From Flavobacteriia bacterium (GTDB lineage Bacteria; Bacteroidota; Bacteroidia; Flavobacteriales_D; Crocinitomicaceae): a stretch of 64,000 nucleotides of DNA. Under the pieces are notes generated by a model, which saw nothing but the letters and a program-made list of their open reading frames with translations, was not told the DNA's origin and did not search any database. This document shows positions 41,884-50,225 of this stretch, in pieces; the stretch's first letter is position 1, and each line of letters begins with the position of its first letter. The stretch covers positions 1-64,000 of the forward strand of contig CANFUT010000005.1 in assembly GCA_947450325.1 (NCBI GenBank), read 5' to 3'. A program made the translations under genes and the position numbers.

Positions 41884-42657
41884 TTACTTTTTGTCCCAGT
41901 CACGTGTTTCAATTACTACTTCGTATCTGTAGTTTTTTGACCCACAATAGTAAATGTAATATTTTCCTTTGGGAAGTTTGCTAAAATCATAGTAATTAGG
42001 ATTGCCATCAGTATCGCTGCTTCGAAACTTTAACAAGGGAGTTTCCCACTTTTCAAAATGTGTAGACATACATAAACTGTCTAAAGTCAAGTCAATAGGA
42101 TGATCATAGATTTGCCAATAAGCATAATGTCCTATAAGATTAAATGCAATTTTTAGTTCATTATTTTTTCTTGAGCAATAAAATACATAGCTGTTTGGAA
42201 ATACAGTGTCTAAAACGCGAAAGAAGAGCTTTTCTCTGTCAACATAAATAGTTGTATCAGTGTATTTTCCCTTTTGATATATTAGATCATTTTCATTAAA
42301 CCTCGATTTACAAATTTCATTTCCCAACGAATCATAGTCAAACCATAGACCAATTTGTCCACAAAAATTTGTTTTGAAAATAATTGAATCATAATATATG
42401 CTGTCATAAGTTACCTCATATTCTTTGTCAACAAACGAACAAATAGCGATTTCTCCTTTTGTTTTCAGATTTCCATTTTTATAGTATTTTCTAGAAATTC
42501 CGGTTTCACAAGAATCTTTATCACTGAAATATGAATTTACAATGTTGCCATTTTTATAAAAATCAGAGGTGTATTTGAAGAAGTTTGTTTTCACCAATTG
42601 CGCATTTAACGAAAATAGAGAACACAAAGCGAAAAGAAGTAAGAAAATCTTGAGCAT
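41884..42657 (-). CDS. Secreted protein with MORN/YwqK-like repeats
   Basis: A protein of 257 residues with a signal peptide (LKIFLLLFALCSLFSLNAQ). The first half has toxin-antitoxin YwqK/MORN-like units: FYKNGNIVNSYF, KYYKNGNLKTKGEI and WFDYDSLGNEICKSRF. The second half is strand-rich and ends with KGKYYIYYCGSKNYRYEVVI. A secreted member is likely structural rather than an antitoxin. The function is unknown. It is convergent with the DUF1801 gene and faces the repeat cluster at its 5' side. Confidence 0.68.
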   Translation of the reverse strand: MLKIFLLLFALCSLFSLNAQLVKTNFFKYTSDFYKNGNIVNSYFSDKDSCETGISRKYYKNGNLKTKGEIAICSFVDKEYEVTYDSIYYDSIIFKTNFCGQIGLWFDYDSLGNEICKSRFNENDLIYQKGKYTDTTIYVDREKLFFRVLDTVFPNSYVFYCSRKNNELKIAFNLIGHYAYWQIYDHPIDLTLDSLCMSTHFEKWETPLLKFRSSDTDGNPNYYDFSKLPKGKYYIYYCGSKNYRYEVVIETRDWDKK

Positions 42658-42732
42658 AATTGAAATTTTAAAGCAAGATGCAAGTTTTTCTAAAAGTAAC
42701 AGTTTTAAATCAAATTGAAGTAAAAGCCAAAT

Positions 42733-43128
42733 TTCGTCCCTATCGCGACGAGTGAAGGGTGGTGATGTTCTTTTTTACCCATATTTCATCCCCAAAAGGG
42801 ATGAAAGCTTGGCTGATTTCCAAAAACCATAATCCGCGATTTTTGTGTCATCCGAGGCAAAAAATAAGGATTCCTTTTCCTACCAAAAAATGAAATCCAA
42901 TCGTTCGACTTTTTTGTTAGTACAGAGTTTCTATTTTGTTTTTAGAATGAAACCATTGTGCCAGCAGGCACAAAATATGGGTAAAAAAGATCGATACCAA
43001 ACAAACCTTCGTTCCGTAGGGACGAAATTCTTTTCCTCAGTATCAAAAGTCTTATGTCGTCCCTAACGAGACGAGTTTACAAGTTTAGTCTCTTTTTTAC
43101 CCATATTTCATCCCCAAAAAGGGATGAA
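42733..43128. repeat. REP-like cluster with covarying hairpins (three units)
   Basis: Units at 42733-42807 (plus), 42958-43034 (minus) and 43049-43128 (plus). Each has a CGTCC-type hairpin, a spacer of about 30 bases, the constant word TTTTTACCCATATTT, and a second hairpin: ATCCC/GGGAT in the first and third, GTGCC/GGCAC in the second. Both arms change together, so structure rather than sequence is conserved. Units 1 and 2 are inverted. No gene is supported between 42658 and 43226, although a 73-codon frame crosses the repeats. Confidence 0.75.
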
Positions 43129-43219
43129 AACTTGTGTGATTTCCAAAAAAATAATCTGTGAATTCAGTGCCATCTGCGGCCAAAAAATCCGTGATTTCCG
43201 TGCCATCCGTGGCAAAAAG
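42830..43219. repeat. Three copies of a 33-bp CCGTGATTT / CCATCCG unit
   Basis: Units at 42830-42864, 43151-43184 and 43185-43219 share AATCCGTGATTT, then GTGCCATCCG and GGCAAAAA. The third is the most complete and the last two are in tandem. They sit among the REP-like units and abut the 3' end of the secreted protein gene at 43227. Confidence 0.6.
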
Positions 43220-43226
43220 AAAAACA

Positions 43227-43844
43227 TCATTTCACCTCAATCTTATTCCCAAAAGTCAAGGTCGCTAAATCCAATTTCACGTAGTAATACGATTTATCCT
43301 CCGACTTAAATTCCTTGTCGCCATCCAAGTCTCGCTGCATTTTAATCAACGCAAAATTCTGTTCTTTATATAAATTAATTTCCACTGCATTTTCAAATGA
43401 AGTAGTTAGTGCTTTTAGGTTTTTGCCTTTTAAATCAGACACATAAACAATCGCTGGATCATTGTAGTCTATTTCCCCATTACCGTTGTAATCCATGCTT
43501 TTAACGCGATACAAGATGAGTTCTGAAGCCACATTTTTAATTTCGTTGGGCTGATAAGTTCGGTAATTGTAAGACTGAAAACCAAAAATATAAGTGTCTT
43601 TTTCAAATAATTTGGTGTAAGTATCTGTGGTGAAATCATAAAACAAAATATTTGCGTAAAAATCTCCCCAAAATGTCATTTTGCTGCTCGCCAAAAAATC
43701 AGAATTATACCGCGTAGGAATCAGAATAGTTGAATTGGAATCAATCATGATTGGATCTGAAAATACGTCGCCGAATTTACTGCTTTGCGAAAACGAAGTA
43801 ATAGATTGAAATAGAAATAGAGCTAGAAAAGTAATTTTTTTCAT
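43227..43844 (-). CDS. Secreted hypothetical protein
   Basis: A protein of 205 residues from the ATG at 43844, chosen over one 24 bases earlier because the basic start MKKITFLALFLFQSITSFSQ is a good signal peptide. The mature part is strand-rich with blocks such as STILIPTRYNSDFLASSKMT and YDFTTDTYTKLFEKDTYIFG. An Asp-rich stretch (DYNGNGEIDYNDPAIVYVSD) looks like a calcium-binding EF-hand or dockerin-like loop. The family is not recognised. It is downstream of repeats and possibly transcribed alone. Confidence 0.65.
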   Translation of the reverse strand: MKKITFLALFLFQSITSFSQSSKFGDVFSDPIMIDSNSTILIPTRYNSDFLASSKMTFWGDFYANILFYDFTTDTYTKLFEKDTYIFGFQSYNYRTYQPNEIKNVASELILYRVKSMDYNGNGEIDYNDPAIVYVSDLKGKNLKALTTSFENAVEINLYKEQNFALIKMQRDLDGDKEFKSEDKSYYYVKLDLATLTFGNKIEVK

Positions 43845-43892
43845 TTTTTTGATTTGAATAAGAATCAATTAAACTCAAAAATCACGTTTTTA

Positions 43893-44234
43893 TTATCCGA
43901 TGATTTCAAACAATCCCCAAAATAATAGCAAACAGCCCAAAGTGGTAAAACTATACATAACGGTATGAAAAGAAACGTTTGAATGAAAGCAAAATACAGT
44001 GATAATAAATCCGGTAATCAAGATAAACCCGCCGATTAGCAGTTTCAAAACACCCGCATTCCGCTTTTTTTCATTGAGCGCTTTTTTAGTTTTTCGAATG
44101 ATTTTGGCGGTAAAATGTTCGTCATTTGTTTTTTGAAGCAATTCTTTTTCTATTTCTTCAAAAGTATAATTTCGGGTTAGTAAATCTTTGGCATATTCGA
44201 CCATCTCGAATAATTCTTCGTTTTTTTCGTGCAT
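43893..44234 (-). CDS. Small membrane protein with two helices
   Basis: A protein of 113 residues from the ATG at 44234; a GTG 21 bases upstream is possible. The N-terminal 65 residues are a charged helix-rich cytoplasmic part (LLTRNYTFEEIEKELLQKTN, then KKALNEKKRNAGV). Two membrane helices follow, LLIGGFILITGFIITVFCF and YSFTTLGCLLLFWGLFEII. No family was recognised. It follows mscL on the same strand with about 110 bases between. Confidence 0.6.
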   Translation of the reverse strand: MHEKNEELFEMVEYAKDLLTRNYTFEEIEKELLQKTNDEHFTAKIIRKTKKALNEKKRNAGVLKLLIGGFILITGFIITVFCFHSNVSFHTVMYSFTTLGCLLLFWGLFEIIG

Positions 44235-44346
44235 AGTTTTTTCATTAGTTTGCACAATGTAAAGAAAATTAAGCCCTTAGAAAATGACTTTTGTCAGGTG
44301 ATAACGTTTTGTAAATTAGAAGCAAAGCATCAGCTCTAAATGTAAA

Positions 44347-44730
44347 TCATTGCTTTTTTAACAAATCTCGGATTTCGGTAAGTAATTTTTCTTCCGCAGT
44401 TGGAACAGGTGCAACAGGCTCCGTTTTTGTCTTGTCATCCGCTTTTTTCTGGATGCGATTCATTGTTTTCACAATCATAAACAACACAAAACCGATGATT
44501 AAAAAATTGATAATCGCCGCAATGAATTTACCATATTTCACGTTGTGCCACATCACATTTTCCAAATCCTTGACATTCAATAAATTCATCACAGGATTCA
44601 ACAACAATGGTGTAATGATATCATTTACAAACGAATTTACAATCGCCGTAAAGGCTGCACCAATGACAACTGCCACCGCAAGGTCAATGATATTGCCTCG
44701 CATGATGAATGTTTTGAATTCTTTTAACAT
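44347..44730 (-). CDS. mscL: Large-conductance mechanosensitive channel
   Basis: A protein of 127 residues with the MscL layout: an N-terminal amphipathic segment (MLKEFKTFIMRGNIIDLAVA), the first pore helix AVVIGAAFTAIVNSFVNDII, a periplasmic loop, a second helix (FIAAIINFLIIGFVLFMIVK), and a charged C-terminal bundle ending LLTEIRDLLKKQ. It opens under membrane tension to release solutes in hypo-osmotic shock. All parts and the length are normal. It lies 34 bases after glmM, so the two are likely co-transcribed. Confidence 0.97.
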   Translation of the reverse strand: MLKEFKTFIMRGNIIDLAVAVVIGAAFTAIVNSFVNDIITPLLLNPVMNLLNVKDLENVMWHNVKYGKFIAAIINFLIIGFVLFMIVKTMNRIQKKADDKTKTEPVAPVPTAEEKLLTEIRDLLKKQ

Positions 44731-44764
44731 GGTCTTCGTTTTTGTTAATTTGAAAAATGATGAA

Positions 44765-46150
44765 TTAAATCACCGCTTTAATTTCTTCAATAATTCTTTC
44801 CGCCAAAGCATTTGCAGCTGCTTCAGAGCTACTTTCAGAATAAATTCGAATAATTGGCTCAGTATTACTTTTACGTAAATGTACCCATTCTTGCGCGATG
44901 TAAATCTTTACACCATCTGTTGTATCAACCTCTTCATGCGCATATTTTGCCGCCATTTTTTCTAAAACAGCATCTACGTCAATCTCAGGCGTCAACTCGA
45001 TTTTGTTCTTTGAAATGGTATATTTTGGGTACGAATCTCTCAATTCAGAAATTTTCATTTTTGATTTCGCTAAATGCGTCAAAAACAAAGCGATTCCTAC
45101 CAAAGCATCTCTTCCGTAGTGTGATTCTGGATAGATAATTCCACCATTTCCTTCACCACCGATAATGGCATTTTCAGCTTTCATTTTTTCAACAACATTC
45201 ACTTCACCCACAGCTGCAGCGAAATATTTTTCTCCGATTCTTTCTGTTACATCTCTCAATGCACGTGTTGAAGAAAGATTTGAAACCGTTGCTCCAGGCG
45301 TGTTTTGAAGTACAAAATCAGCACATGCTACCAAAGTATATTCTTCACCGAACATGCTTCCATCTTCGCAAACCATTGCCAATCTGTCTACATCTGGATC
45401 AACAGTAATTCCTAAATCTGCACCAGTTTCTTTGATTTTGTCAGATAAATCAGTCAAATGCTCAGGAAGTGGTTCTGGATTGTGAGGGAAATGACCTGTT
45501 GGGTCGCAATACAATTCAATCACTTCTTTCACACCCAAATCGCGCAACAATGCAGGAACAAAAATTCCTCCCGTAGAGTTCACAGCGTCTACGACGATTT
45601 TGAAATTTGCTTGCGCAATCACTGAAACGTCTACTAACGGTAAGTTTAAAACCGCTTGAATGTGTTTATCTAGATAAGTATCATCTTCTGTAACAGTTCC
45701 TAAATCATCTACTTCTGCGAAATCGAATGCTTCTTGATTGGCAATTTCCAATAAAGCTTCACCTTCTTTGGCAGAGATAAATTCTCCACGTTCGTTCAAC
45801 AATTTCAAAGCATTCCATTGTTTCGGATTGTGACTGGCTGTCAAGATGATACCACCTTGTGCGTTTTCCATCGGAACTGCAATTTCCACGGTTGGAGTAG
45901 TGGATAAACCTAAATTTACAACATCAATTCCCAAACCTACCAAAGTTGAAACCACCAAATCAGAAATCATCTGACCCGACAATCGAGCATCTCGTCCAAT
46001 CACCACTTTGATTTTTTGTTCTGGATTTCTATTTTTCAACCATGTACCATAAGCCGCAGCAAATTTTACAGCGTCAATTGGAGTTAAACCTTGGTCCACT
46101 TTTCCACCAATAGTTCCACGAAATCCTGAAATAGATTTAATTAATGTCAT
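44765..46150 (-). CDS. glmM: Phosphoglucosamine mutase
   Basis: A protein of 461 residues from the ATG at 46150, just downstream of a promoter -7 box, which rules out the longer frame. It interconverts glucosamine 6-phosphate and glucosamine 1-phosphate for peptidoglycan and lipopolysaccharide. Visible motifs: SGFRGTIGGK near the start, the phosphoserine loop LTASHNPKQWNALK, a metal loop DPDVDRLAM, the sugar-specificity loop GGEGNGGIIYPESHYGRDAL and the C-terminal phosphate-binding RKSNTEPIIRIYSE. All match the family; the family could also contain a phosphomannomutase, but GlmM fits best. Confidence 0.92.
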   Translation of the reverse strand: MTLIKSISGFRGTIGGKVDQGLTPIDAVKFAAAYGTWLKNRNPEQKIKVVIGRDARLSGQMISDLVVSTLVGLGIDVVNLGLSTTPTVEIAVPMENAQGGIILTASHNPKQWNALKLLNERGEFISAKEGEALLEIANQEAFDFAEVDDLGTVTEDDTYLDKHIQAVLNLPLVDVSVIAQANFKIVVDAVNSTGGIFVPALLRDLGVKEVIELYCDPTGHFPHNPEPLPEHLTDLSDKIKETGADLGITVDPDVDRLAMVCEDGSMFGEEYTLVACADFVLQNTPGATVSNLSSTRALRDVTERIGEKYFAAAVGEVNVVEKMKAENAIIGGEGNGGIIYPESHYGRDALVGIALFLTHLAKSKMKISELRDSYPKYTISKNKIELTPEIDVDAVLEKMAAKYAHEEVDTTDGVKIYIAQEWVHLRKSNTEPIIRIYSESSSEAAANALAERIIEEIKAVI

Positions 46151-46170
46151 TCCTTTTGTTTTTTGAGCGT

Positions 46171-46178
46171 CAAATGTA
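46171..46178 (-). promoter_or_regulatory. -7 box of the glmM promoter
   Basis: On the minus strand TACATTTG fits TAnnTTTG and lies 20 bases before the ATG at 46150, giving a leader of about 12 bases. It decides the start codon. Confidence 0.6.
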
Positions 46179-46298
46179 ATTAAATATGCGATAAAGATTG
46201 GTTTTTGATGGATGAGATTCATCATTTTAGGTTGTAAATGTTCAAATCGAAGATGAGAATGAAAATTTCAAGTTTATTTTGGTTTTGGTAAATTGAGA

Positions 46299-46452
46299 TT
46301 TCGTCCCTACAGGACGATAGCTTTAAAGGGACTATGTTTTTACCCATATTTAGTGCCTAAGGGCACAATTTGTTAACTGTTTCCATCCCTTTTGGGATGA
46401 AATATGGGTAAAACTAGCGATTACATTTGTTTTCGTCCCATTTAGGACGAAA
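46299..46452. repeat. REP-like inverted pair
   Basis: A plus unit at 46299-46368 and a minus unit at 46381-46452 of the family also found at 42.7-43.1 kb. The first has CGTCC/GGACG then TTTTTACCCATATTT then GTGCC/GGCAC. The second, read on the minus strand, has CGTCC/GGGACG then TTTTACCCATATTTCATCCC. Together they form a large BIME-like palindrome between glmM and ribH. The rest of 46151-46588 contains only the terminator. Confidence 0.75.
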
Positions 46453-46530
46453 TAGCAGGCTTCCACAAATCCTGTCCTAAATTTAAGAAAAAAGGATGTA
46501 GAAAAAAATCAATTTCAAAATTAATTGACA

Positions 46531-46564
46531 TAAAAAAAGGAGAATCTTAATCGAAATTCTCCTT
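46531..46564 (-). terminator. Rho-independent terminator after ribH
   Basis: On the minus strand AAGGAGAAT pairs with ATTCTCCTT (bases 46537-46545 and 46556-46564) and runs into seven T. It ends the TPR-ribH transcript. Confidence 0.85.
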
Positions 46565-46588
46565 AGTTAAAGCGTTCTAATTATTTTT

Positions 46589-47083
46589 TTAACCTTCCAA
46601 TGATTTTTTCAAATCTATCATCTTCATGCAAGCAATGGCACATTCGGTTCCTTTGTTACCATGTTTTCCGCCAGATCTGTCGATGGATTGTTGTATGTTT
46701 TCATCAGTCAAAACACAAAACGCCACTGGTGAATTGTATTCCAAACCCACTTGCATAATTCCTTGCGTTGCTCCTTGACAAACGAAATCAAAATGCTTCG
46801 TTTCGCCTTGAATAACGACGCCAATTGCAATCACACCGTCAACGTCTGTATTGTCGAGCATCAGTTGCGCGCCAAGGGGTAATTCGAAAGTTCCTGGAAC
46901 AAATCGAATCAAAATATTCGCCTCAGGTACACCGTTTTCTAACAATGCATCTTTGGCACCTTTCAGTAAGTTCAAAGTGATGGAATCGTTCCATTCAGAA
47001 ACAACAATGCCGACTTTAAAATCGGCACCGTTTGGAACAAGTTCCTTAGAATATTCTGATAAATTTCTAAGTGCTGTAGCCAC
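46589..47083 (-). CDS. ribH: 6,7-dimethyl-8-ribityllumazine synthase
   Basis: A protein of 164 residues with a GTG start. It makes the last riboflavin precursor from a ribityl-uracil and a butanone phosphate. Visible parts: FKVGIVVSEWNDSITLNLLK (Trp in the substrate pocket), VPGTFELPLGAQL, GVVIQGETKHFDFVCQGATQ (catalytic His in TKHF) and PVAFCVLTDENIQQSIDRSG. Normal length. It starts 3 bases after the TPR protein gene, so the two share one mRNA. Confidence 0.96.
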   Translation of the reverse strand: MATALRNLSEYSKELVPNGADFKVGIVVSEWNDSITLNLLKGAKDALLENGVPEANILIRFVPGTFELPLGAQLMLDNTDVDGVIAIGVVIQGETKHFDFVCQGATQGIMQVGLEYNSPVAFCVLTDENIQQSIDRSGGKHGNKGTECAIACMKMIDLKKSLEG

Positions 47084-47086
47084 AAT

Positions 47087-47728
47087 TTATTTTTTTGGTT
47101 TGTTTTTAGCTCTCGCAATATATTTGTCGATGTATTTCATGTTTGAAAACATCACATAGTTGTCTTTGATACGAATATACAATTCTTCTGCACCTGCATT
47201 GTCATTCAATTTCTCAGCACACAATGCTGCTTTGAACAAATATTCCGGTGTAGTTTTGTCGTTTTCGTTTTTCTCAGCAGCTTTGATATACATATCTTTC
47301 GCCTCACTGTATTTTTTCATTTCAGAGTAGCAATCTCCTTGAAGACCCAATGTGAAAACAGCAACATAAGTATCGCTAACATCAACACCTTCTAAGTTCT
47401 CTAGTGCTTTCTTAAACTCACGTTTTGCCATGTATTGTCTTGCCAAAACAAATTGAGCATTTTCACCCCCTTGTTTTCCATCGTAATCTTTCACAACTTT
47501 CGAAAGCGCATCAATTGCTTGGTCAGTTGAATCTACTGAAGCGTAATTCAATCCAGCCCAATAAGCATCTTTTGATTTCTCATTTGATGGACCCCAAATG
47601 AAAGTTCTGTATGTGAAATAACCAAGTATTACAACTACTATAGCACCTACTGCCATCGTAATCGTACGAAGTGATTTATTTTGTTTAAATTGAGATTTAA
47701 AATCTTTTCCTGATAAATTTTCTAACAT
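47087..47728 (-). CDS. Single-pass membrane TPR protein (YfgM-like)
   Basis: A protein of 213 residues from the ATG at 47728; a -7 box just upstream excludes the longer frame. A short cytoplasmic start is followed by a membrane helix (ITMAVGAIVVVILGYFTYRT), then a periplasmic run of tetratricopeptide-like helices (DQAIDALSKVVKDY, FVLARQYMAKREFKKALENL, KKYSEAKDMYIKAAEKNEND). The build matches YfgM, an accessory of the SecYEG/PpiD periplasmic chaperone network. It is co-transcribed with ribH. The role is inferred from architecture. Confidence 0.8.
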   Translation of the reverse strand: MLENLSGKDFKSQFKQNKSLRTITMAVGAIVVVILGYFTYRTFIWGPSNEKSKDAYWAGLNYASVDSTDQAIDALSKVVKDYDGKQGGENAQFVLARQYMAKREFKKALENLEGVDVSDTYVAVFTLGLQGDCYSEMKKYSEAKDMYIKAAEKNENDKTTPEYLFKAALCAEKLNDNAGAEELYIRIKDNYVMFSNMKYIDKYIARAKNKPKK

Positions 47729-47747
47729 TGTCGCGATTTTAGCGTTG

Positions 47748-47755
47748 CAAAAATA
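47748..47755 (-). promoter_or_regulatory. -7 box of the TPR-ribH promoter
   Basis: TATTTTTG on the minus strand, 19 bases before the ATG at 47728. The same 250-base interval holds TAGCTTTG at 47945-47952 for the plus-strand aminotransferase, so it is a divergent promoter region. Confidence 0.55.
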
Positions 47756-47978
47756 TATTTTTTTTCGATTCAAAAATATTATTTCTGCTTATATATGAAC
47801 AAAGATACCAACAAAAGCCATTTTTTTAACTTCTAAACGCCATTTGATTGTTCAAATTAACTTGTTTTTAGTCCGATTTTGTGATTCGCATTTCATTTGT
47901 GAATATTATCTGGTAGAATTTTAGAATCTTCCTGAGTTTATTTTTAGCTTTGCGCATTATTTTAAGAAACTTATAAAA

Positions 47979-49172
47979 ATGATACAATTATCAGATCGTT
48001 TACAAGCCATGGAAGAATCTGCAACGCTTGCCATGTCGCGTATTTCAAGAGAATTGAAGGCTGCAGGAAAAGACGTCATTTCGCTTAGTTTGGGCGAACC
48101 AGATTTTTTTACGCCTCAATTTATCAAAGATGCTGCGCTCGAAGCGATGAACAATAATTTCACTATGTACACGCCAGTTGCGGGTTACGACGATTTGCGT
48201 GAAAGTATTTCTGAAAAATTCAAAAGAGACAATGGTTTGACTTATTCGAAAGATCAAATCGTAGTTTCGACAGGTGCAAAACAATCCATTGCCAATGTGG
48301 TGATGAGTTGCGTAAATCCTGGTGATGAAGTAATAATTCCAGCTCCATATTGGGTTTCTTATGTTGAAATCGTGAAAGTTGTAGAAGGAACTCCAGTGAT
48401 TGTTCACGCTGGCATCGAAACTGATTTCAAAATCACAGCAGCTCAATTAGAAGCAGCAATCACGCCGAAAACAAAAATGATGATTTTTTCAACACCTTGT
48501 AATCCTACTGGTTCGGTTTACAGCTATGAAGAACTAAAATCTTTGGCAGATGTGTTTGAAAAATATCCAAATATTGTAGTAATTGCTGACGAGATTTATG
48601 AACACATTAATTTTGTTGGTAAACACGAAAGTTTAGCGCAATTTCCGAAGATTTATGACCAAGTAGTAACCATCAATGGTGTTTCTAAAGCTTGGGCAAT
48701 GACAGGATGGCGTTTAGGTTACATTGGTGCTTCGAAAGAAATTGCTGATGCTTGCAACAAAATTCAAGGTCAATTTACTTCTGGAACTTGTTCAATCACT
48801 CAAAAAGCTTCTATCGCTGCAATGAAAGCGGATCCAGCTGTTTTGAACGGCATGATCTCAGCTTTTAAAAGTCGTAGAGATTTAGTTTTATCAATGTTAA
48901 ATGATATGCCTGGAGTAATAACAAATGTTCCTGATGGCGCATTTTACGTTTTTCCAGATATTTCGTCTTTCTTTGGTAAAAGTTATTTAGACCATAAAAT
49001 TGAGAATGCAAACGATTTATGCGTTTATTTGTTGAGCGAAGCAATGGTTGCTTTGGTTACAGGTGACGCTTTTGGAGATCCAAATTGTATCAGAATTTCA
49101 TATGCGGCTTCCGAAGAAACATTGACAAAAGCAATGTCTCGCGTGAAAGATGCATTGGCAAAATTAAAATAA
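47979..49172 (+). CDS. Pyridoxal-phosphate aminotransferase, aspartate type
   Basis: A protein of 397 residues of fold type I class I. Motifs: VISLSLGEPDFFTPQFIKDA at the N-terminus, YTPVAGYDDLRESISEKF, VIIPAPYWVSYVEI, FSTPCNPTGSVYSYEEL, VIADEIYEH and the cofactor lysine K237 in NGVSKAWAMTGWRLGY. The sequence belongs to the subgroup Ib aspartate aminotransferases, which may also take prephenate. It transfers amino groups between aspartate and 2-oxoglutarate. The stop is directly followed by the heptose kinase ATG, so they are co-transcribed. Confidence 0.93.
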   Translation: MIQLSDRLQAMEESATLAMSRISRELKAAGKDVISLSLGEPDFFTPQFIKDAALEAMNNNFTMYTPVAGYDDLRESISEKFKRDNGLTYSKDQIVVSTGAKQSIANVVMSCVNPGDEVIIPAPYWVSYVEIVKVVEGTPVIVHAGIETDFKITAAQLEAAITPKTKMMIFSTPCNPTGSVYSYEELKSLADVFEKYPNIVVIADEIYEHINFVGKHESLAQFPKIYDQVVTINGVSKAWAMTGWRLGYIGASKEIADACNKIQGQFTSGTCSITQKASIAAMKADPAVLNGMISAFKSRRDLVLSMLNDMPGVITNVPDGAFYVFPDISSFFGKSYLDHKIENANDLCVYLLSEAMVALVTGDAFGDPNCIRISYAASEETLTKAMSRVKDALAKLK

Positions 49173-50159
49173 ATGAATATAAACGCACTTTTTGAACAGT
49201 TTTCGGGCAAAAAAATTGCCGTTGTTGGTGATGTCATGCTCGATGCCTATTTGAGAGGTGGTGTTTTTCGTGTTAGCCCTGAAGCACCAGTTCCAATCGT
49301 TAGTTTAGAAAAGCAAGAAGACCGTTTAGGCGGAGCTGCAAATGTGGCGTTAAACTTAGTTTCATTGGGTGCAAAAGCGATTATTTGCTCTGTGATTGGG
49401 AATGACAAAGACGGAAATCGATTGGTGGATTTACTCGCTGAACAAGGAATTTCTAGCGAAGGAATTGTGCAAAGCGAAAATCGTCAAACGACAGTTAAAA
49501 CACGTGTCATTGGAAACAATCAACAGTTGTTACGCATCGATGCTGAACAAACAGATGATATAAATTCAACGGAAGAGAATCAAATTATAGCCAAAATTCA
49601 ACATTTAATAGCTCAAGGAATTGATGCGTTGATTTTTGAAGATTATAACAAAGGTGTTTTGACGCAAAATGTGATTGAAAAAATCATTCAATTGTGTCAA
49701 GAAAACCAAGTGGTTACAACTGTTGACCCTAAGAAAACGAACTTTTTAGCCTACAAAGGTGTTACTTTATTCAAACCCAATTTAAAAGAATTGAAAGAAG
49801 GTTTGGATGTTCATTTTTCAATTGAAAATAGAAGTGATTTCGAAGATGCTGTGCAACAATTAGAACAAATTCTTCAAAATGAAATCACGTTTATTACACT
49901 TTCAGAACATGGTGTTTTTATCAAAAATGAAGCAGATAAATTTTACATTCCTGCGCATTTGAGAAACATTGCGGATGTAAGTGGGGCAGGAGATACTGTC
50001 ATTAGTGTCGCTACTTTGTGTCTGACTTTGGGTTTACCCATTTCAGAAATCGCGGAAATCGCCAATTTAGCAGGTGGTTTAGTTTGCGAAAAAAGTGGTG
50101 TCGTGAGTATCGAATTACCGCAATTGAAAGCTGAATTGACGAAAATTAAAACAAATTAA
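49173..50159 (+). CDS. rfaE1: D-glycero-D-manno-heptose-7-phosphate kinase-type PfkB sugar kinase
   Basis: A protein of 328 residues. The PfkB/ribokinase fold shows IAVVGDVMLDAYLRGGVFRV, SPEAPVPIVSLEKQEDRLGG and AANVALNLVSLGAKA at the N-terminus and the anion hole DVSGAGDTVISVATL at the C-terminus. The N-terminal text closely follows the kinase half of HldE, but the nucleotidyltransferase half is absent, as in RfaE1. It phosphorylates heptose 7-phosphate for ADP-heptose in lipopolysaccharide core synthesis. It begins on the base after the aminotransferase stop codon. Confidence 0.88.
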   Translation: MNINALFEQFSGKKIAVVGDVMLDAYLRGGVFRVSPEAPVPIVSLEKQEDRLGGAANVALNLVSLGAKAIICSVIGNDKDGNRLVDLLAEQGISSEGIVQSENRQTTVKTRVIGNNQQLLRIDAEQTDDINSTEENQIIAKIQHLIAQGIDALIFEDYNKGVLTQNVIEKIIQLCQENQVVTTVDPKKTNFLAYKGVTLFKPNLKELKEGLDVHFSIENRSDFEDAVQQLEQILQNEITFITLSEHGVFIKNEADKFYIPAHLRNIADVSGAGDTVISVATLCLTLGLPISEIAEIANLAGGLVCEKSGVVSIELPQLKAELTKIKTN

Positions 50160-50225
50160 AAACGAAATCATTCAATCAAATAGAGATTTTTCAATTAACA
50201 AATTTGATTTCGAATTGCAGACATT

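Noticed and set aside
42845-43066. A 73-codon plus-strand frame in the REP-like cluster
   Set aside because: It crosses repeat units and hairpins, has no initiation context and reads as low-complexity translation of non-coding repeats.
43124-43309. A 61-codon frame with IRDFRAIRG-like repetition
   Set aside because: The peptide is just the translation of the 33-base repeats and overlaps the end of the convergent secreted protein gene.
44432-44878. A long plus-strand frame opposite mscL and the end of glmM
   Set aside because: Antisense shadow of two well-supported genes; no start context.
46151-46225. A 25-residue longer GlmM start
   Set aside because: The extension contains the -7 box TACATTTG of the gene's own promoter and the family starts at MTLIKSISGFRG.
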